This document shows, in pieces, positions 42,427 through 52,380 of a stretch of 64,000 nucleotides of DNA. The notes beneath the pieces are model-generated. The model made no database searches and had not been told where the DNA came from. It saw nothing but the letters and a program-made list of their open reading frames with translations. The first letter of the stretch is position 1. Every line of letters starts with the position of its first letter. The position numbers were made by a program, and so were the translations under genes. Origin of the DNA: Salinimicrobium profundisediminis (lineage in GTDB: Bacteria > Bacteroidota > Bacteroidia > Flavobacteriales > Flavobacteriaceae); NCBI RefSeq assembly GCF_026241755.1, contig NZ_JAPJDA010000023.1, forward strand, positions 16,427-80,426, given 5' to 3'.

Positions 42427-45270
42427 TTAGAACCATTTTCTCGTGATAAGCCTTCCCAGAGTTTTTATATCGAGAGTTGCAATGAACCTGATTTTTTGAT
42501 CATAATTACCTTCATTAAATTCCCAGCCTTCACTGGAATGTACAGGTAAGAAGATTTCAAAATAATTTTGCACCAGGCTAAGTCTTATTCCTGAATCGTA
42601 CAAGAGTTTTGCCGATTGATTTTTGTTTTTTATTACACCAACATCACTATAGGCGTAAATCCACTTCCAAATGGTGGTGCTTCCGTTTACTGTAGTAATC
42701 CATTGGTTTGCAAACTGTGGCTCAAGGGTAGATTTAAAGCCTCCTTCGGCCATGATAATTTGCTGACTAAAAATACCTGATGTTTCACTTCTTCCGTAGT
42801 AACTGTAATCAAAGAGGTAATCTGTAGGACGATCTAGTGCAAAACTGAAATAATCACTGTTTGGCATATCGTTGTAAAGAAAGGCTCCTCCAAAGAAACG
42901 AAGATTTACCTGTCGGTCATTTTTCAAAAGTTTTCGGTATTCTACAGTTAAAGAAGATTTACTAAACTGCTGTGCGACCTGGAAATCTACTGAACCTGAG
43001 AAATGAGTAACCAAGCCCGGGTTACTGTACAGGTAGTTTATATTGAATACACTATAATCGGGCACTTCAAGATCTGTAAGGTCATTTTCATCCCGATAAA
43101 CGTTTACATTACGGATAAGAATTCTCTCCTTAGGGCTTTGCCTCATATAGGAATCCCTAAAATGCAGGGATAGGTATGGATTGAGCCTTTGGTACATGAG
43201 ATCGTAGCCATACGAGAACCTGCTTCCTGATATCCCGTAGTTGATCATATATAAATCTTCATCAAAGAAAATTTTGTGGGAAAGACCAGCGCTACCTACA
43301 AATGTTTTACTTCTGGAGGCATATAGAGGAGATAGGTTATATTCAAAATTTCGATCTAAAATAGTTTTATTATACAACTTTACACCTAAAGCGAGCCCGT
43401 CATACAGGTTGTACTGGAACTGTGGCATAAAGAATACCTGCTGGTATCTTGGGTCTTCAACATCTTTTAAAAGCCGGAATTGGAGAGGACGATTCATTAT
43501 GCCTCCCACTGTTCGGTAATTATTTCTCCTGTTTATTTCGGGTACAATCCCTTCATGATTAACAGCGACCTGTTTTACTCTTGATGCCGGAATGTGTACA
43601 GTGCGAACCCCGGGAGAATGTTCTACCCAGGTTTTGTAGACAACTTCATTATTGTTAAGTCCATAAACCTGAATAGGAACGTCTGTCTCTGTTTTGTTGC
43701 GTAATGTAATTCGCAGTGAGTCACCCTCTTTGGAAAGACTTCGTATTTTAAAATCAATTTTATTTTTAGTAGAGACGTAGTCATCAAAGAACCATTTTAT
43801 GTCTTTACCAGCATTTTCTGTAAGAATGCGCTGAAAATCTTCATCATCAACTGCTCTCAGTTTATATTGTTCAAAGAACTCTTTAATGGAATATTGTACG
43901 GTATTATCTTCAAGAAATTCATCTAGAAGGCTAAAGCCCACTCCCGCTTTGAAAGGATTTGCAATGTTTTTATTGAACTTTGTTAAAGAATCTTGTGGAG
44001 CGTTTAGGGGCTGGTCCATGTGCTTTCTCGCAGCGAACAGGTACATAAGAATGTATTGATCATTGAAATCAAGAGTTGAGGCATGAAACCAACGAATGCC
44101 AATAACATCACTCAAACTACCCAATAATTTTAGGTCTGGATAATATTGATCCATATATTCCATCATGAGGTATATTTGAATACCATCAAAGATCCATTTG
44201 TCTTCCCTGGGGTTTAACAGCAGTGAATTTTCGAGATAATTCTCGGTAAGGGTTTTTAATTGCTTGAGTTCATAACCAAATCCGTCGGGAAATGGTCTTA
44301 AGAATTTAGGTAATTGATTGAGACCGTATACCGGGTTTGAAGCATAATCCTGCTGGGTAGACAGTATAATAGGATGAGGGTAGGAGCCTAGATTTGTCTG
44401 GAGAAAATCTACTATCCTGTTTACATACATGGATTTCATCCCTGGATTGGCACCACTGGCTGTAATGTTTGTTAGCACGTGAAGGCTATCTACTTTGATA
44501 TCATCAAAAATGACCTCTGTAGTGAGGTGTAACTCTGCATCAAACCTTTCCTGGCCTGATAGAAAAACTGTTTTCTTATCTTCGTGGGGAACAATTTTTT
44601 CCCTTTTTAAAGCAGAAATAAGAGCCAGGTTAGAAGGAAGGGTAAGCTCAACTTCAAAATCGAGCTTTGGAAGGTACAGGTCGTTCATGTTTTTATGACT
44701 GTACACCTTCCAGTTGTCCTTGTACATTGCCGGAGCAATGAACCAATATTTTAGTTGATAATTGCCTTTATTTCCGTAGCCGTAACGCGTAAATTCATTG
44801 TGGGGAATTTTAATAACGTAGTCTAGATTTATAACGTATTTCTCGTGTGGAGCTATGGGTTTTTCAGGAATAATTTTAATGATGTCTGGATGTTCTTCAG
44901 GACGTTCCCACGTTAGGATATTAGAAGTACTTCCTGTAATGGAATTTATAGTAGTTCCTCCTCTTCTATCTTCACGGGCAAAATGGAAGTTACGATCGTA
45001 ATCTTCAAAGAACCTGCGAGCCAGGGGAGTTCGGGTATCTGAAAACGCGTTCATCCAGTCACTCATATAAACCTCTCGAAGTGTATCATTGCTGGTATTC
45101 CTGTACTCCAGGGTTTGCTGGATGTTCAGAGACTTCAGAGAATCATTGAGTTCTGCTTTAACGATTACATTATGTTGCCCAAAAAGAGCTAATGAGAGGA
45201 GGGCAAACAGAAAAAAGAGTGGAAGTTTTTTATTCAAATTTTTATTGTAAACAATAAGGTTAAAAATCAT
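42427..45270 (-). CDS. M1-peptidase-like envelope protein without zinc motif, with C-terminal beta-barrel
   Basis: 947 residues from the ATG at 45270, after which comes a signal peptide (about 15-33, ending LALFGQ). Residues about 35-560 have the M1/gluzincin order: a beta-sandwich, then a region where HExxH would be expected but YELKQLKTLTENYLEN is found, and the equivalent of WLxEGxAxY reads WIFDGIQIYLMMEY. The zinc site is absent, so peptidase activity is unlikely. The C-terminal 330 residues have alternating aromatic beta strands typical of an outer-membrane barrel. Convergent or co-directional with nothing clear; single gene. Confidence 0.8.
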   Translation of the reverse strand: MIFNLIVYNKNLNKKLPLFFLFALLSLALFGQHNVIVKAELNDSLKSLNIQQTLEYRNTSNDTLREVYMSDWMNAFSDTRTPLARRFFEDYDRNFHFAREDRRGGTTINSITGSTSNILTWERPEEHPDIIKIIPEKPIAPHEKYVINLDYVIKIPHNEFTRYGYGNKGNYQLKYWFIAPAMYKDNWKVYSHKNMNDLYLPKLDFEVELTLPSNLALISALKREKIVPHEDKKTVFLSGQERFDAELHLTTEVIFDDIKVDSLHVLTNITASGANPGMKSMYVNRIVDFLQTNLGSYPHPIILSTQQDYASNPVYGLNQLPKFLRPFPDGFGYELKQLKTLTENYLENSLLLNPREDKWIFDGIQIYLMMEYMDQYYPDLKLLGSLSDVIGIRWFHASTLDFNDQYILMYLFAARKHMDQPLNAPQDSLTKFNKNIANPFKAGVGFSLLDEFLEDNTVQYSIKEFFEQYKLRAVDDEDFQRILTENAGKDIKWFFDDYVSTKNKIDFKIRSLSKEGDSLRITLRNKTETDVPIQVYGLNNNEVVYKTWVEHSPGVRTVHIPASRVKQVAVNHEGIVPEINRRNNYRTVGGIMNRPLQFRLLKDVEDPRYQQVFFMPQFQYNLYDGLALGVKLYNKTILDRNFEYNLSPLYASRSKTFVGSAGLSHKIFFDEDLYMINYGISGSRFSYGYDLMYQRLNPYLSLHFRDSYMRQSPKERILIRNVNVYRDENDLTDLEVPDYSVFNINYLYSNPGLVTHFSGSVDFQVAQQFSKSSLTVEYRKLLKNDRQVNLRFFGGAFLYNDMPNSDYFSFALDRPTDYLFDYSYYGRSETSGIFSQQIIMAEGGFKSTLEPQFANQWITTVNGSTTIWKWIYAYSDVGVIKNKNQSAKLLYDSGIRLSLVQNYFEIFLPVHSSEGWEFNEGNYDQKIRFIATLDIKTLGRLITRKWF

Positions 45271-45381
45271 TAACGAGATGAGCTGCAATATATTATTTCA
45301 GGAAGTAAAACCTATACCTATGGGAAGATTTCCTGAGTTAAAAAAAAACAAAATTATCAAAGAAGCTGACAGGAGAATATA

Positions 45382-45412
45382 AAAACAGCCTTGTCAAAAA
45401 GGCTGTTTTAAG
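45382..45412 (-). terminator. Terminator of the LOG-family gene
   Basis: AAAACAGCCTT (45382-45392) pairs with AAGGCTGTTTT (45399-45409). On the minus strand the stem is followed by TTTTATATTC. Confidence 0.75.
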
Positions 45413-45432
45413 ATCACATTTATTTTAAAATC

Positions 45433-46122
45433 CTAGAAATTAGGGCTTAGGTTGTATTCCTCATAGAATTTATCTAAAATCTCTATGACTTCATCGGCAG
45501 TATCTACCACCTGGATGATATCAATATCACCGCTGCTTATGTTTTGAAAATTATCTAATAGCGTGCTTCTTACCCAGTCGATTAAGCCACCCCAAAAATC
45601 TCTTCCCACCAATATAATTGGGAATTTGTCAATTTTGTTTGTCTGAATAAGGGTAATTGCTTCAAATAGTTCATCTAAGGTTCCAAATCCTCCCGGCATT
45701 ACCACAAAGCCCTGAGAATACTTTACAAACATCACTTTTCTTACAAAGAAGTAATCAAAGTTGATATTCTTATCATTATCAATATAAGGATTGTCGTGTT
45801 GTTCAAATGGCAGATGGATGTTGAGCCCTACAGAAGTTCCTCCGGCAAGATGAGCGCCTTTGTTTCCGGCTTCCATTACTCCCGGGCCACCTCCTGTAAT
45901 TATCCCATAACCATGTTCTACGATTTTTTTAGCTACCTCTTCAGTAAGTTTATAAAACTTGTGCTCTGGCTTTGTACGTGCCGATCCAAAAATTGAAACA
46001 CAGGGGCCTATTTGGCTTAATTTTTCGTATCCGTTGACAAATTCTCCCATGATCTTAAAAATGGCCCAGGAGTCATTTGTTTTTATTTCATTCCAGCTTT
46101 TATTTCTTGTCTCTGTTCTCAT
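45433..46122 (-). CDS. LOG-family (TIGR00730) nucleotide phosphoribohydrolase
   Basis: 229 residues. Signatures GGGPGVMEAGNKGAHLAG near 80 and MPGGFGTLDELFEAITL near 145. The family hydrolyses nucleoside 5'-monophosphates (LOG type) releasing the base. Small gap after uvrA, same strand, so possibly in its transcript. Confidence 0.93.
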   Translation of the reverse strand: MRTETRNKSWNEIKTNDSWAIFKIMGEFVNGYEKLSQIGPCVSIFGSARTKPEHKFYKLTEEVAKKIVEHGYGIITGGGPGVMEAGNKGAHLAGGTSVGLNIHLPFEQHDNPYIDNDKNINFDYFFVRKVMFVKYSQGFVVMPGGFGTLDELFEAITLIQTNKIDKFPIILVGRDFWGGLIDWVRSTLLDNFQNISSGDIDIIQVVDTADEVIEILDKFYEEYNLSPNF

Positions 46123-46141
46123 AAAAAATTCAAATTGCGGA

Positions 46142-48973
46142 CTAATTTAGTTCTTTTTGAAGAAAGGCTGCGGTGTAGCTTTTTTTGTTTTTGGCAACTT
46201 CTTCAGGTGTTCCCTTTGCTACTACTTTTCCGCCGTTTCTTCCACCTTCATAACCAATGTCGATGATGTAGTCGGCCATTTTTATTACATCGAGGTTATG
46301 CTCAATAATGAGTACGGTATTTCCTTTGTTTACCAGCCTGTTCAACACTTCCATCAAGACCCTGATATCTTCAAAATGCAAACCTGTGGTGGGTTCGTCC
46401 AATATGTAAAAGGTGTTTCCGGTGTCTCTTTTAGAAAGTTCGGTAGCCAGTTTTATGCGTTGTGCCTCTCCTCCCGATAGGGTAGTGCTTTGTTGCCCTA
46501 AAGTAATATAACCCAGCCCAACATCTTTTATAGTTTTTACTTTACGATAGATCTTCGGAATATTTTCAAAGAAAACCACAGCTTCATTAATGGTCATTTC
46601 GAGCACATCTGCTATCGATTTCCCCTTGTATCTAATTTCCAGAGTCTCGCGATTAAAGCGCTTACCCTGGCATGTTTCGCACTCTACGTAAACATCGGGT
46701 AAGAAATTCATTTCAATGACCCGCAGGCCTCCACCTTTACAGGTCTCACATCTACCTCCTTTAACATTGAAGCTAAAACGTCCCGGTTTATATCCCCTAA
46801 TGAGGGCTTCTGGTGTTTTAGCAAAGATGTTTCTGATTTCCGAAAATACACCTGTGTACGTTGCCGGATTAGATCGTGGGGTGCGACCAATGGGCGTTTG
46901 GTTAATATCTATAACTTTATCAATATGCTCCAGCCCTTTAATGCTTTTGTATGGCTTGGGTTTTTTTACTCCATTGAAATAGTGAGCGTTCATGATGGGG
47001 TAAAGGGTTTCGTTGATCAAAGTTGATTTCCCGCTTCCAGAAACCCCTGTTACAGCAATCATTTTTCCTAAAGGAAAACTAACCGAGACATTTTGAAGAT
47101 TATTTCCGGTTGCACCTTTAAGATCGATCTTTTTACCATTACCTTCCCTTCTCACTTTAGGAACCTCGATTTTCATGCTTCCATTGAGGTAGTTTGCCGT
47201 GATGGTATTGTGTTTTTTAATCTCGTCGGGTGTGCCCTGGCTTATAATTTCACCGCCATGCCTGCCAGCCTGTGGACCAATGTCTATAACATAATCGGCG
47301 CGTTCAATCATATCCTTATCATGTTCAACCACAATAACCGAGTTCCCAAGATCACGAAGGGAGGTAAGAGAATTAATTAGTTTTTCATTGTCCCGTTGAT
47401 GTAATCCTATACTCGGTTCGTCCAGGATATATAGTACGCCTACCAGTTGGGAGCCAATTTGAGTGGCCAACCTTATTCTTTGAGCTTCTCCTCCCGAAAG
47501 GGTTTTGGAACCGCGGTTCAGGGAAAGGTAATTAAGGCCAACATCAATTAAAAATTGGAGACGAACGCTAATTTCCTTAATAACCTCAGCAGCGATCTTT
47601 TGTTGTTTTTCTGAAAGGTGTGCATTAAGATCATTAAACCAGTCGGCAAGATCTACAATATCTATTTGAGCCAGTTCTGCAATATTTTTTCCATTGACCC
47701 TGAAGTAGAGAGATTCTTTTTTTAAGCGGGTACCTTCACATTCGGGGCATGTTATTTTGTCCATATAATCCTTTGCCCAGCGGCGGAGTGAAGAAGACTC
47801 GTTTTTTTCGTAAGTCTCTTCAATAAAAGTGGCAACGCCTTCAAAATCTATCTTATACTCACGTGTTATTCCAAGGGTCTTAGATTCTTTAGTAAACTTT
47901 TCCTTTCCCCCATGCAGGATCATGTTTAATGCATCTTTGGGAATTTTGTCCACGGAGTCTGAAAGGCTAAAGTCAAACCTTTCAGCTATTAACTGAAGTT
48001 GGTTGAAGATCCAGTTCTTTTTTTGAGGGCCATGAGGGGCAAGGGCTCCGTTTTTTATGCTTATTGAAGGATCTGGAATGATCTTTTTTTTATTTACTTT
48101 ATGAAGTGTACCTATGCCATTACAAACAGGACAGGCTCCTTTAGGGGAGTTAAATGAGAAGTTATTAGGTTCAGGGTTTGGGTACGAAATCCCGGAAGAA
48201 GGGCACATTAAATTTCGACTGAAGTACTTTATGTCGCCATTGTCCTGGTCCATCACCATTAAGACATCATCACCATGATACATTGCGGTTTTAATACTTT
48301 CAAATAACCTTTTGTTTAAGTCGTCATTTGAAGAAATTTTTAAGCGATCAACCACAATTTCAATATCATGGATCTTGTAGCGATCCAGCTTCATTCCCTT
48401 TACAATATCCCGAACTTCTCCATCTACCCTCACTTTAACAAAACCCTGTTTTGCTATTTGCTCAAAGAGCTCTCTGTAATGCCCTTTTCGGGACCTTATT
48501 ATAGGAGCTAGTATATTCACTCTTTTTCCTTCAAAATTCTGGAGAATCAAGCTGGCGATTTGCTCGTCATTATAACTCACCATCTTTTCGCCAGTTTGAT
48601 AACTGTAGGCATCACTGGCTCTGGCAAATAGCAACCTTAAGAAGTCGTAAATTTCGGTAATTGTTCCTACTGTACTTCTGGGACTTTTGCTGGTTGTTTT
48701 TTGCTCAATCGCTATAACGGGTGAAAGGCCTTCAATTTTATCTACATCTGGTCTTTCCAGGCCGCCGAGAAATTGCCGGGCATAGGCAGAGAAGGTCTCG
48801 ATGTACCTACGTTGCCCTTCAGCATAAATGGTATCAAATGCGAGAGAAGATTTTCCCGAACCAGAAAGCCCGGTAATTACAACCAGTTTTTCCCTTGGGA
48901 TCTTGAGATCTACATTTTTTAAGTTGTGTACCCGTGCCCCAAGTATATCTATGTATTCTTCTGTAACTGCCAT
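46142..48973 (-). CDS. uvrA: Excinuclease ABC subunit A
   Basis: 943 residues, normal for UvrA. Start chosen at the ATG of MAVTEEY (complement of 48971-48973), because the longer form would begin only a few bases after the -7 element. Walker A loops GLSGSGKSS and GVSGSGKST, ABC signatures LSGGEAQRI twice, and zinc-finger CxxC pairs (CPVCNGIG, CETCKGGG). DNA-damage recognition in nucleotide excision repair. Confidence 0.97.
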   Translation of the reverse strand: MAVTEEYIDILGARVHNLKNVDLKIPREKLVVITGLSGSGKSSLAFDTIYAEGQRRYIETFSAYARQFLGGLERPDVDKIEGLSPVIAIEQKTTSKSPRSTVGTITEIYDFLRLLFARASDAYSYQTGEKMVSYNDEQIASLILQNFEGKRVNILAPIIRSRKGHYRELFEQIAKQGFVKVRVDGEVRDIVKGMKLDRYKIHDIEIVVDRLKISSNDDLNKRLFESIKTAMYHGDDVLMVMDQDNGDIKYFSRNLMCPSSGISYPNPEPNNFSFNSPKGACPVCNGIGTLHKVNKKKIIPDPSISIKNGALAPHGPQKKNWIFNQLQLIAERFDFSLSDSVDKIPKDALNMILHGGKEKFTKESKTLGITREYKIDFEGVATFIEETYEKNESSSLRRWAKDYMDKITCPECEGTRLKKESLYFRVNGKNIAELAQIDIVDLADWFNDLNAHLSEKQQKIAAEVIKEISVRLQFLIDVGLNYLSLNRGSKTLSGGEAQRIRLATQIGSQLVGVLYILDEPSIGLHQRDNEKLINSLTSLRDLGNSVIVVEHDKDMIERADYVIDIGPQAGRHGGEIISQGTPDEIKKHNTITANYLNGSMKIEVPKVRREGNGKKIDLKGATGNNLQNVSVSFPLGKMIAVTGVSGSGKSTLINETLYPIMNAHYFNGVKKPKPYKSIKGLEHIDKVIDINQTPIGRTPRSNPATYTGVFSEIRNIFAKTPEALIRGYKPGRFSFNVKGGRCETCKGGGLRVIEMNFLPDVYVECETCQGKRFNRETLEIRYKGKSIADVLEMTINEAVVFFENIPKIYRKVKTIKDVGLGYITLGQQSTTLSGGEAQRIKLATELSKRDTGNTFYILDEPTTGLHFEDIRVLMEVLNRLVNKGNTVLIIEHNLDVIKMADYIIDIGYEGGRNGGKVVAKGTPEEVAKNKKSYTAAFLQKELN

Positions 48974-49594
48974 GAGAGTTTTTTGCAAGGCTGCAAAGGT
49001 ACTGAAACTGTAGCTATTGAGAAAAGAGTAAAGAAGTGCCGGATAAGGACAAACTCGCCTATTATGTTAAAGTTATTCCTACAAATTTTCTATTCTGTTG
49101 AGCCTTACCTATATCATATTCTTAATTAATTGCTAAGAGCTGTTGCAAATTTTTTAGGAATTTGTGGGATTAATATTATTGTCTGAGTCATAGCCTGCAT
49201 AATGGTCTTAAGAAGAGTTAGATATTTGTGTGTGGTAGATATAATGAGCCAAATTAAGGTATAATGGAAAGTTGATGACTGATTGAGACAAAACAAAGAT
49301 TTGGCATTTTCAGAAGTCTAAAAGTGAGGTTTTTACATTTAATCACTTTTTTCTTACAGGGGATTTAAACTATAAAATTATTCCGATTAAAAGTATCATA
49401 AAAAGAGCTTTTTACCGTAAAAATTTAAGTTAAAATGGTTCATTTGTCTATCACTGTTGTCATTTTAATTTATTGATCGTCAGTTATTTACTACACAAGT
49501 TTAGGATTTATTTTAAAGTAGCTTATATATCTTTACTACTGAAGATGACAAATAATTCGATCTAAAAAATGTCATTAAATTAAAAAGTAGGGGG
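48974..49594. other. Intergenic region between uvrA and the LuxR-type gene
   Basis: 621 bases, AT-rich, between divergent genes. It holds the uvrA promoter element at its left end. No ORF of note, no dyad of the TGTnAC type and no tRNA. AAAAAATGTCATTAAATT near 49565 partly resembles the recurrent palindrome. A promoter for the LuxR-type gene is not clear. Confidence 0.5.
48994..49001 (-). promoter_or_regulatory. -7 promoter element of uvrA
   Basis: TACCTTTG on the minus strand matches TAnnTTTG, 20 bases upstream of the MAVTEEY start codon. The -33 region is only a T run. No LexA-type box is apparent. Confidence 0.5.
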
Positions 49595-50593
49595 ATGGAA
49601 AAGAAAATATTACTACTCATTACAAAAAACCGGGATTTAGCTAATAATATTGAAAAAGAAGTAAATCACAATTTCACCACTGCCGAAGTTAGCAGTGTTC
49701 ATTCCGGTTACTCCATGGCTCTTAATTTATTGCCAGATGTGATTCTCATAGATTATTCTTCTCTTGGTCTTGAAAGCCTAAAGAATTTATCCAGTTTTAA
49801 ATCTACTCATTTCCTTAACAAAAGTTTACTTTTTCTCTTTGGTGATCTTGAGAACAAGAAGATTCTCGATAATAATTTTAAAGATGCCGTAGACGGGATC
49901 ATTTACGATAGGGGATGCTACCGTTCTATTGTAGAAGAGATTGAAGAATTGATAGCAACACAGGGTTGTCTTACGCAATACTGGAAAGATTCCTTTATGG
50001 GATTGTTTAACTTATTGGAGTATCCGGTAATCCTTTTACAGGATGAAAAGATTGTTGCAATGAACGATGCTTTTAGGAATGACTTTTTTATTACTGGAAG
50101 ACAACAAATCAAACTTACAGATCTGGTGGTCGGCAGGAACAAGCTTAAGGTGAGTGAAACCCTTAAAAAGTTCGTTAGGGGCAAGCACATGAAAGCTGTA
50201 ACCAAAACTTCTCTTATTATGAATGAAAAGATTAGGGAAGCGAGAATAACATTTTCGAAACTTGACAAGCAACTTTCTGGTCAAATGATCATGATGATAA
50301 ACTTCACCGGGAATGATTTTCCTCTTAAGGAAGAAGTAGGTAGCAATTCGGTAGAAATTGAAAAGTATTTTTCCGACTACTGCAAGGAGGAAGAGCAGTA
50401 TTTTACTAAGAGAGAAAAGGAGATCATTTCACTATTGTGTAAAGGATATAAAACCAGAGAGATCTCAGAAACTTTATGCATTTCAGCTAAGACTATTGAG
50501 AAGCATAGGGCTAATATCATACGCCGCACACATTCAGGTACCATTCTGGAGAGTATAGTATATGCTCTTAACCATAATATGATAAAAGTTTGA
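49595..50593 (+). CDS. LuxR-type regulator with a degenerate receiver-like N-terminus
   Basis: 332 residues. The C-terminus (about 265-332) is a LuxR/FixJ helix-turn-helix (TKREKEIISLLCKGYKTREI, SETLCISAKTIEKHRANI). The N-terminus (1-120) resembles a receiver: the phospho-Asp site is kept (VILIDYSS, near 53), but the acidic pair after strand one is replaced (LLLITKNRDL), so normal phosphorylation is doubtful. A PAS-like middle (about 130-245) is possible. It stands before the family of swapped-domain lipoproteins and could control them. Confidence 0.85.
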   Translation: MEKKILLLITKNRDLANNIEKEVNHNFTTAEVSSVHSGYSMALNLLPDVILIDYSSLGLESLKNLSSFKSTHFLNKSLLFLFGDLENKKILDNNFKDAVDGIIYDRGCYRSIVEEIEELIATQGCLTQYWKDSFMGLFNLLEYPVILLQDEKIVAMNDAFRNDFFITGRQQIKLTDLVVGRNKLKVSETLKKFVRGKHMKAVTKTSLIMNEKIREARITFSKLDKQLSGQMIMMINFTGNDFPLKEEVGSNSVEIEKYFSDYCKEEEQYFTKREKEIISLLCKGYKTREISETLCISAKTIEKHRANIIRRTHSGTILESIVYALNHNMIKV

Positions 50594-50734
50594 GGAAAAG
50601 GAGGGTTTTCCCCCATTGTTAGAGGTTAAGATAAATCCTACATTTAACAAAGAATTTCCTTAGTTCCCCCCACCCATTTACTCCCCCATTTGATCTTTCG
50701 CCAGTGCGATTTGAAACAGCATTTATTGTTTAAA

Positions 50735-50778
50735 TATTAATAACCATTCTAAATTTTTTAATCTAAAACCATTTAATT
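50735..50778 (+). repeat. 5' leader shared between lipoprotein genes A and B
   Basis: The 44 bases before the ATG at 50779 and the 45 before 52428 (52383-52427) match over AACCATTCTAA and surrounding T-rich sequence. Paralog D (ATG 57790) has a shorter similar stretch, TTATTAACCA. Gene C (53982) lacks it. It may be a common translation or regulatory leader, or the result of recent duplication. Confidence 0.5.
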
Positions 50779-52332
50779 ATGAAACACTTCAAATTATCCA
50801 TGGCCTGGTTTGCGCTATTAGCATTAGTATTCACTTCATGTAGTAAGGAGGAAACTGATGTTATTAATGACAAAGACACAGTGCAATTAACTTTTGGTGC
50901 CATGCTTGGGGCTTTTAACAGTCAGAATAAACAGGCAACACCAGTAGAATGTAGAGAAAATGCTATACCTGCTTATGTAATGGTTGGAATATCTACAGAT
51001 GAGGAGGGGACCACCTACATTGATGGAGGTAATGCAGAGAACCTTATTGAAATTGGCTTAACCAATAATAATGGTTCCTGGGAAACAACTTATTCAGCAG
51101 ATTTAGAACTTCCTGAAGACACCTATTACTTACAGCACTTTGCTGTCTATGATACGAATGATCAGGTGCTTTGGGTAGCTCCCAGAGAGGGTGGGGCTTT
51201 TGCCAGTGAAGTTAGTGATGCTTTGCCTCAAACAATAGAACTAATTGGAGGTACTAAACCTTATATTGCTGTTGAAGTTCTATGCTTTATTCCAAGAGAA
51301 GAGGAAGCTTATGGCTATCCATTCTTTGATTTTGAGTTGGTTGAGGTAGAGAACAGCTATTGCATCTTTGTAAATTACTGTGATGACGCAACAGGACGAG
51401 AATATCCTGCACATTTCTCTGTAGAAGTATGGTCAGATGAGTTTGACGGAACAGAGGTAGTGTTAAGCAGTAATATGAATACAGTAACTATGCAGGGAAA
51501 TAATCCAGCTGCTTCTGTACTATGTCTTGCTTTACCCGATCTTGGAGATGATACTTATTATGCACGTGTAACAGTGCTGAATCATAATCTTCTTCCATAT
51601 GTTTCAGATCCAGATGCTGATTACTTTGAATTTACTTTCACTCAGGCTGATATTGAGGCCCAGGAACTTGCGGTACCTGCATATGAGCACGTAAGGTTCA
51701 ATTGTGCACCGCCATATGGAGAGCCAACTTGTGAACCGGGAACAGTACTTGGAGATACCAACGGTGACTGTATTGTTGACTGTAGAGATACAGATTCCTG
51801 TGAGCCAGATGAATGCGTGGTGCCAGGAGATACAAATGGTGACTGTGTTGTAGATTGTAGAGATACAAATACCTGTAATTCAGGTGGATGTGGAGATACT
51901 GCTTACATGTACGGAGACTATATTCTATCAGATCATTACAATAGCAACAACTGGGGATGGGGACTTCTCATTGATGGTGTTGGTGTAGATGCCGAATATT
52001 ATGATGAAGAGAATGATAATTGGGTAATTCCTTTTTGGGCAGGTGCAGGTCAAAATGATACTAGCAAGGCCTGGAGGGCCGGTGATGTCATTATTGAACT
52101 TGATGATGATGGAGAGCAAATTCATGTGACTATTGATTTGTATGACGGTGTTACTGTTGGAGATACTCACTTCTGGTTTAATGATGATAACGAGTGGCCG
52201 GAGAAGCGCGCTCCAGGGCAATTCGATCTTCATAAGGGTTCTGAACTTTTAAGCTATAGTTTCCCTGTAGATGGCGAAGGTCCATATACTTTAATCGTAC
52301 ATGCCGGGGACGTGTGTCACGAAGACTTCTAG
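50779..52332 (+). CDS. Lipoprotein paralog A, C-terminus with calcium-loop repeats
   Basis: 517 residues. Lipobox VFTSCSKEE, Cys near 21. Residues about 35-305 match paralogs B, C and D: VQLTF start, GSWETTYSxxLxLP, YGYPFFDF, NSYCIFVNYCDD and ASVLCLALPDLGDDTYYARV. After about 312 comes a unique end: GDTNGDCIVDCRDTDSC and GDTNGDCVVDCRDTNTC, two DxNxDxxxD loops like dockerin or thrombospondin type-3 calcium sites, then a Trp/Asp-rich beta domain. Lipid-anchored in the envelope. Family not recognised; first gene after the LuxR-type regulator. Confidence 0.85.
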   Translation: MKHFKLSMAWFALLALVFTSCSKEETDVINDKDTVQLTFGAMLGAFNSQNKQATPVECRENAIPAYVMVGISTDEEGTTYIDGGNAENLIEIGLTNNNGSWETTYSADLELPEDTYYLQHFAVYDTNDQVLWVAPREGGAFASEVSDALPQTIELIGGTKPYIAVEVLCFIPREEEAYGYPFFDFELVEVENSYCIFVNYCDDATGREYPAHFSVEVWSDEFDGTEVVLSSNMNTVTMQGNNPAASVLCLALPDLGDDTYYARVTVLNHNLLPYVSDPDADYFEFTFTQADIEAQELAVPAYEHVRFNCAPPYGEPTCEPGTVLGDTNGDCIVDCRDTDSCEPDECVVPGDTNGDCVVDCRDTNTCNSGGCGDTAYMYGDYILSDHYNSNNWGWGLLIDGVGVDAEYYDEENDNWVIPFWAGAGQNDTSKAWRAGDVIIELDDDGEQIHVTIDLYDGVTVGDTHFWFNDDNEWPEKRAPGQFDLHKGSELLSYSFPVDGEGPYTLIVHAGDVCHEDF

Positions 52333-52342
52333 AAAGAATAAG

Positions 52343-52380
52343 ATTCCTCCGGATCAACCGGTCCGGAGGAATTTCTTTAT
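52343..52380 (+). terminator. Terminator after paralog A
   Basis: ATTCCTCCGGA (52343-52353) pairs with TCCGGAGGAAT (52362-52372), then TTCTTTAT. Confidence 0.8.

Noticed and set aside
48974..49594. Transfer RNA or small ORF in the gap before the LuxR-type gene
   Set aside because: No cloverleaf-like GGTTCGAATCC segment and no open frame with a plausible start were found.
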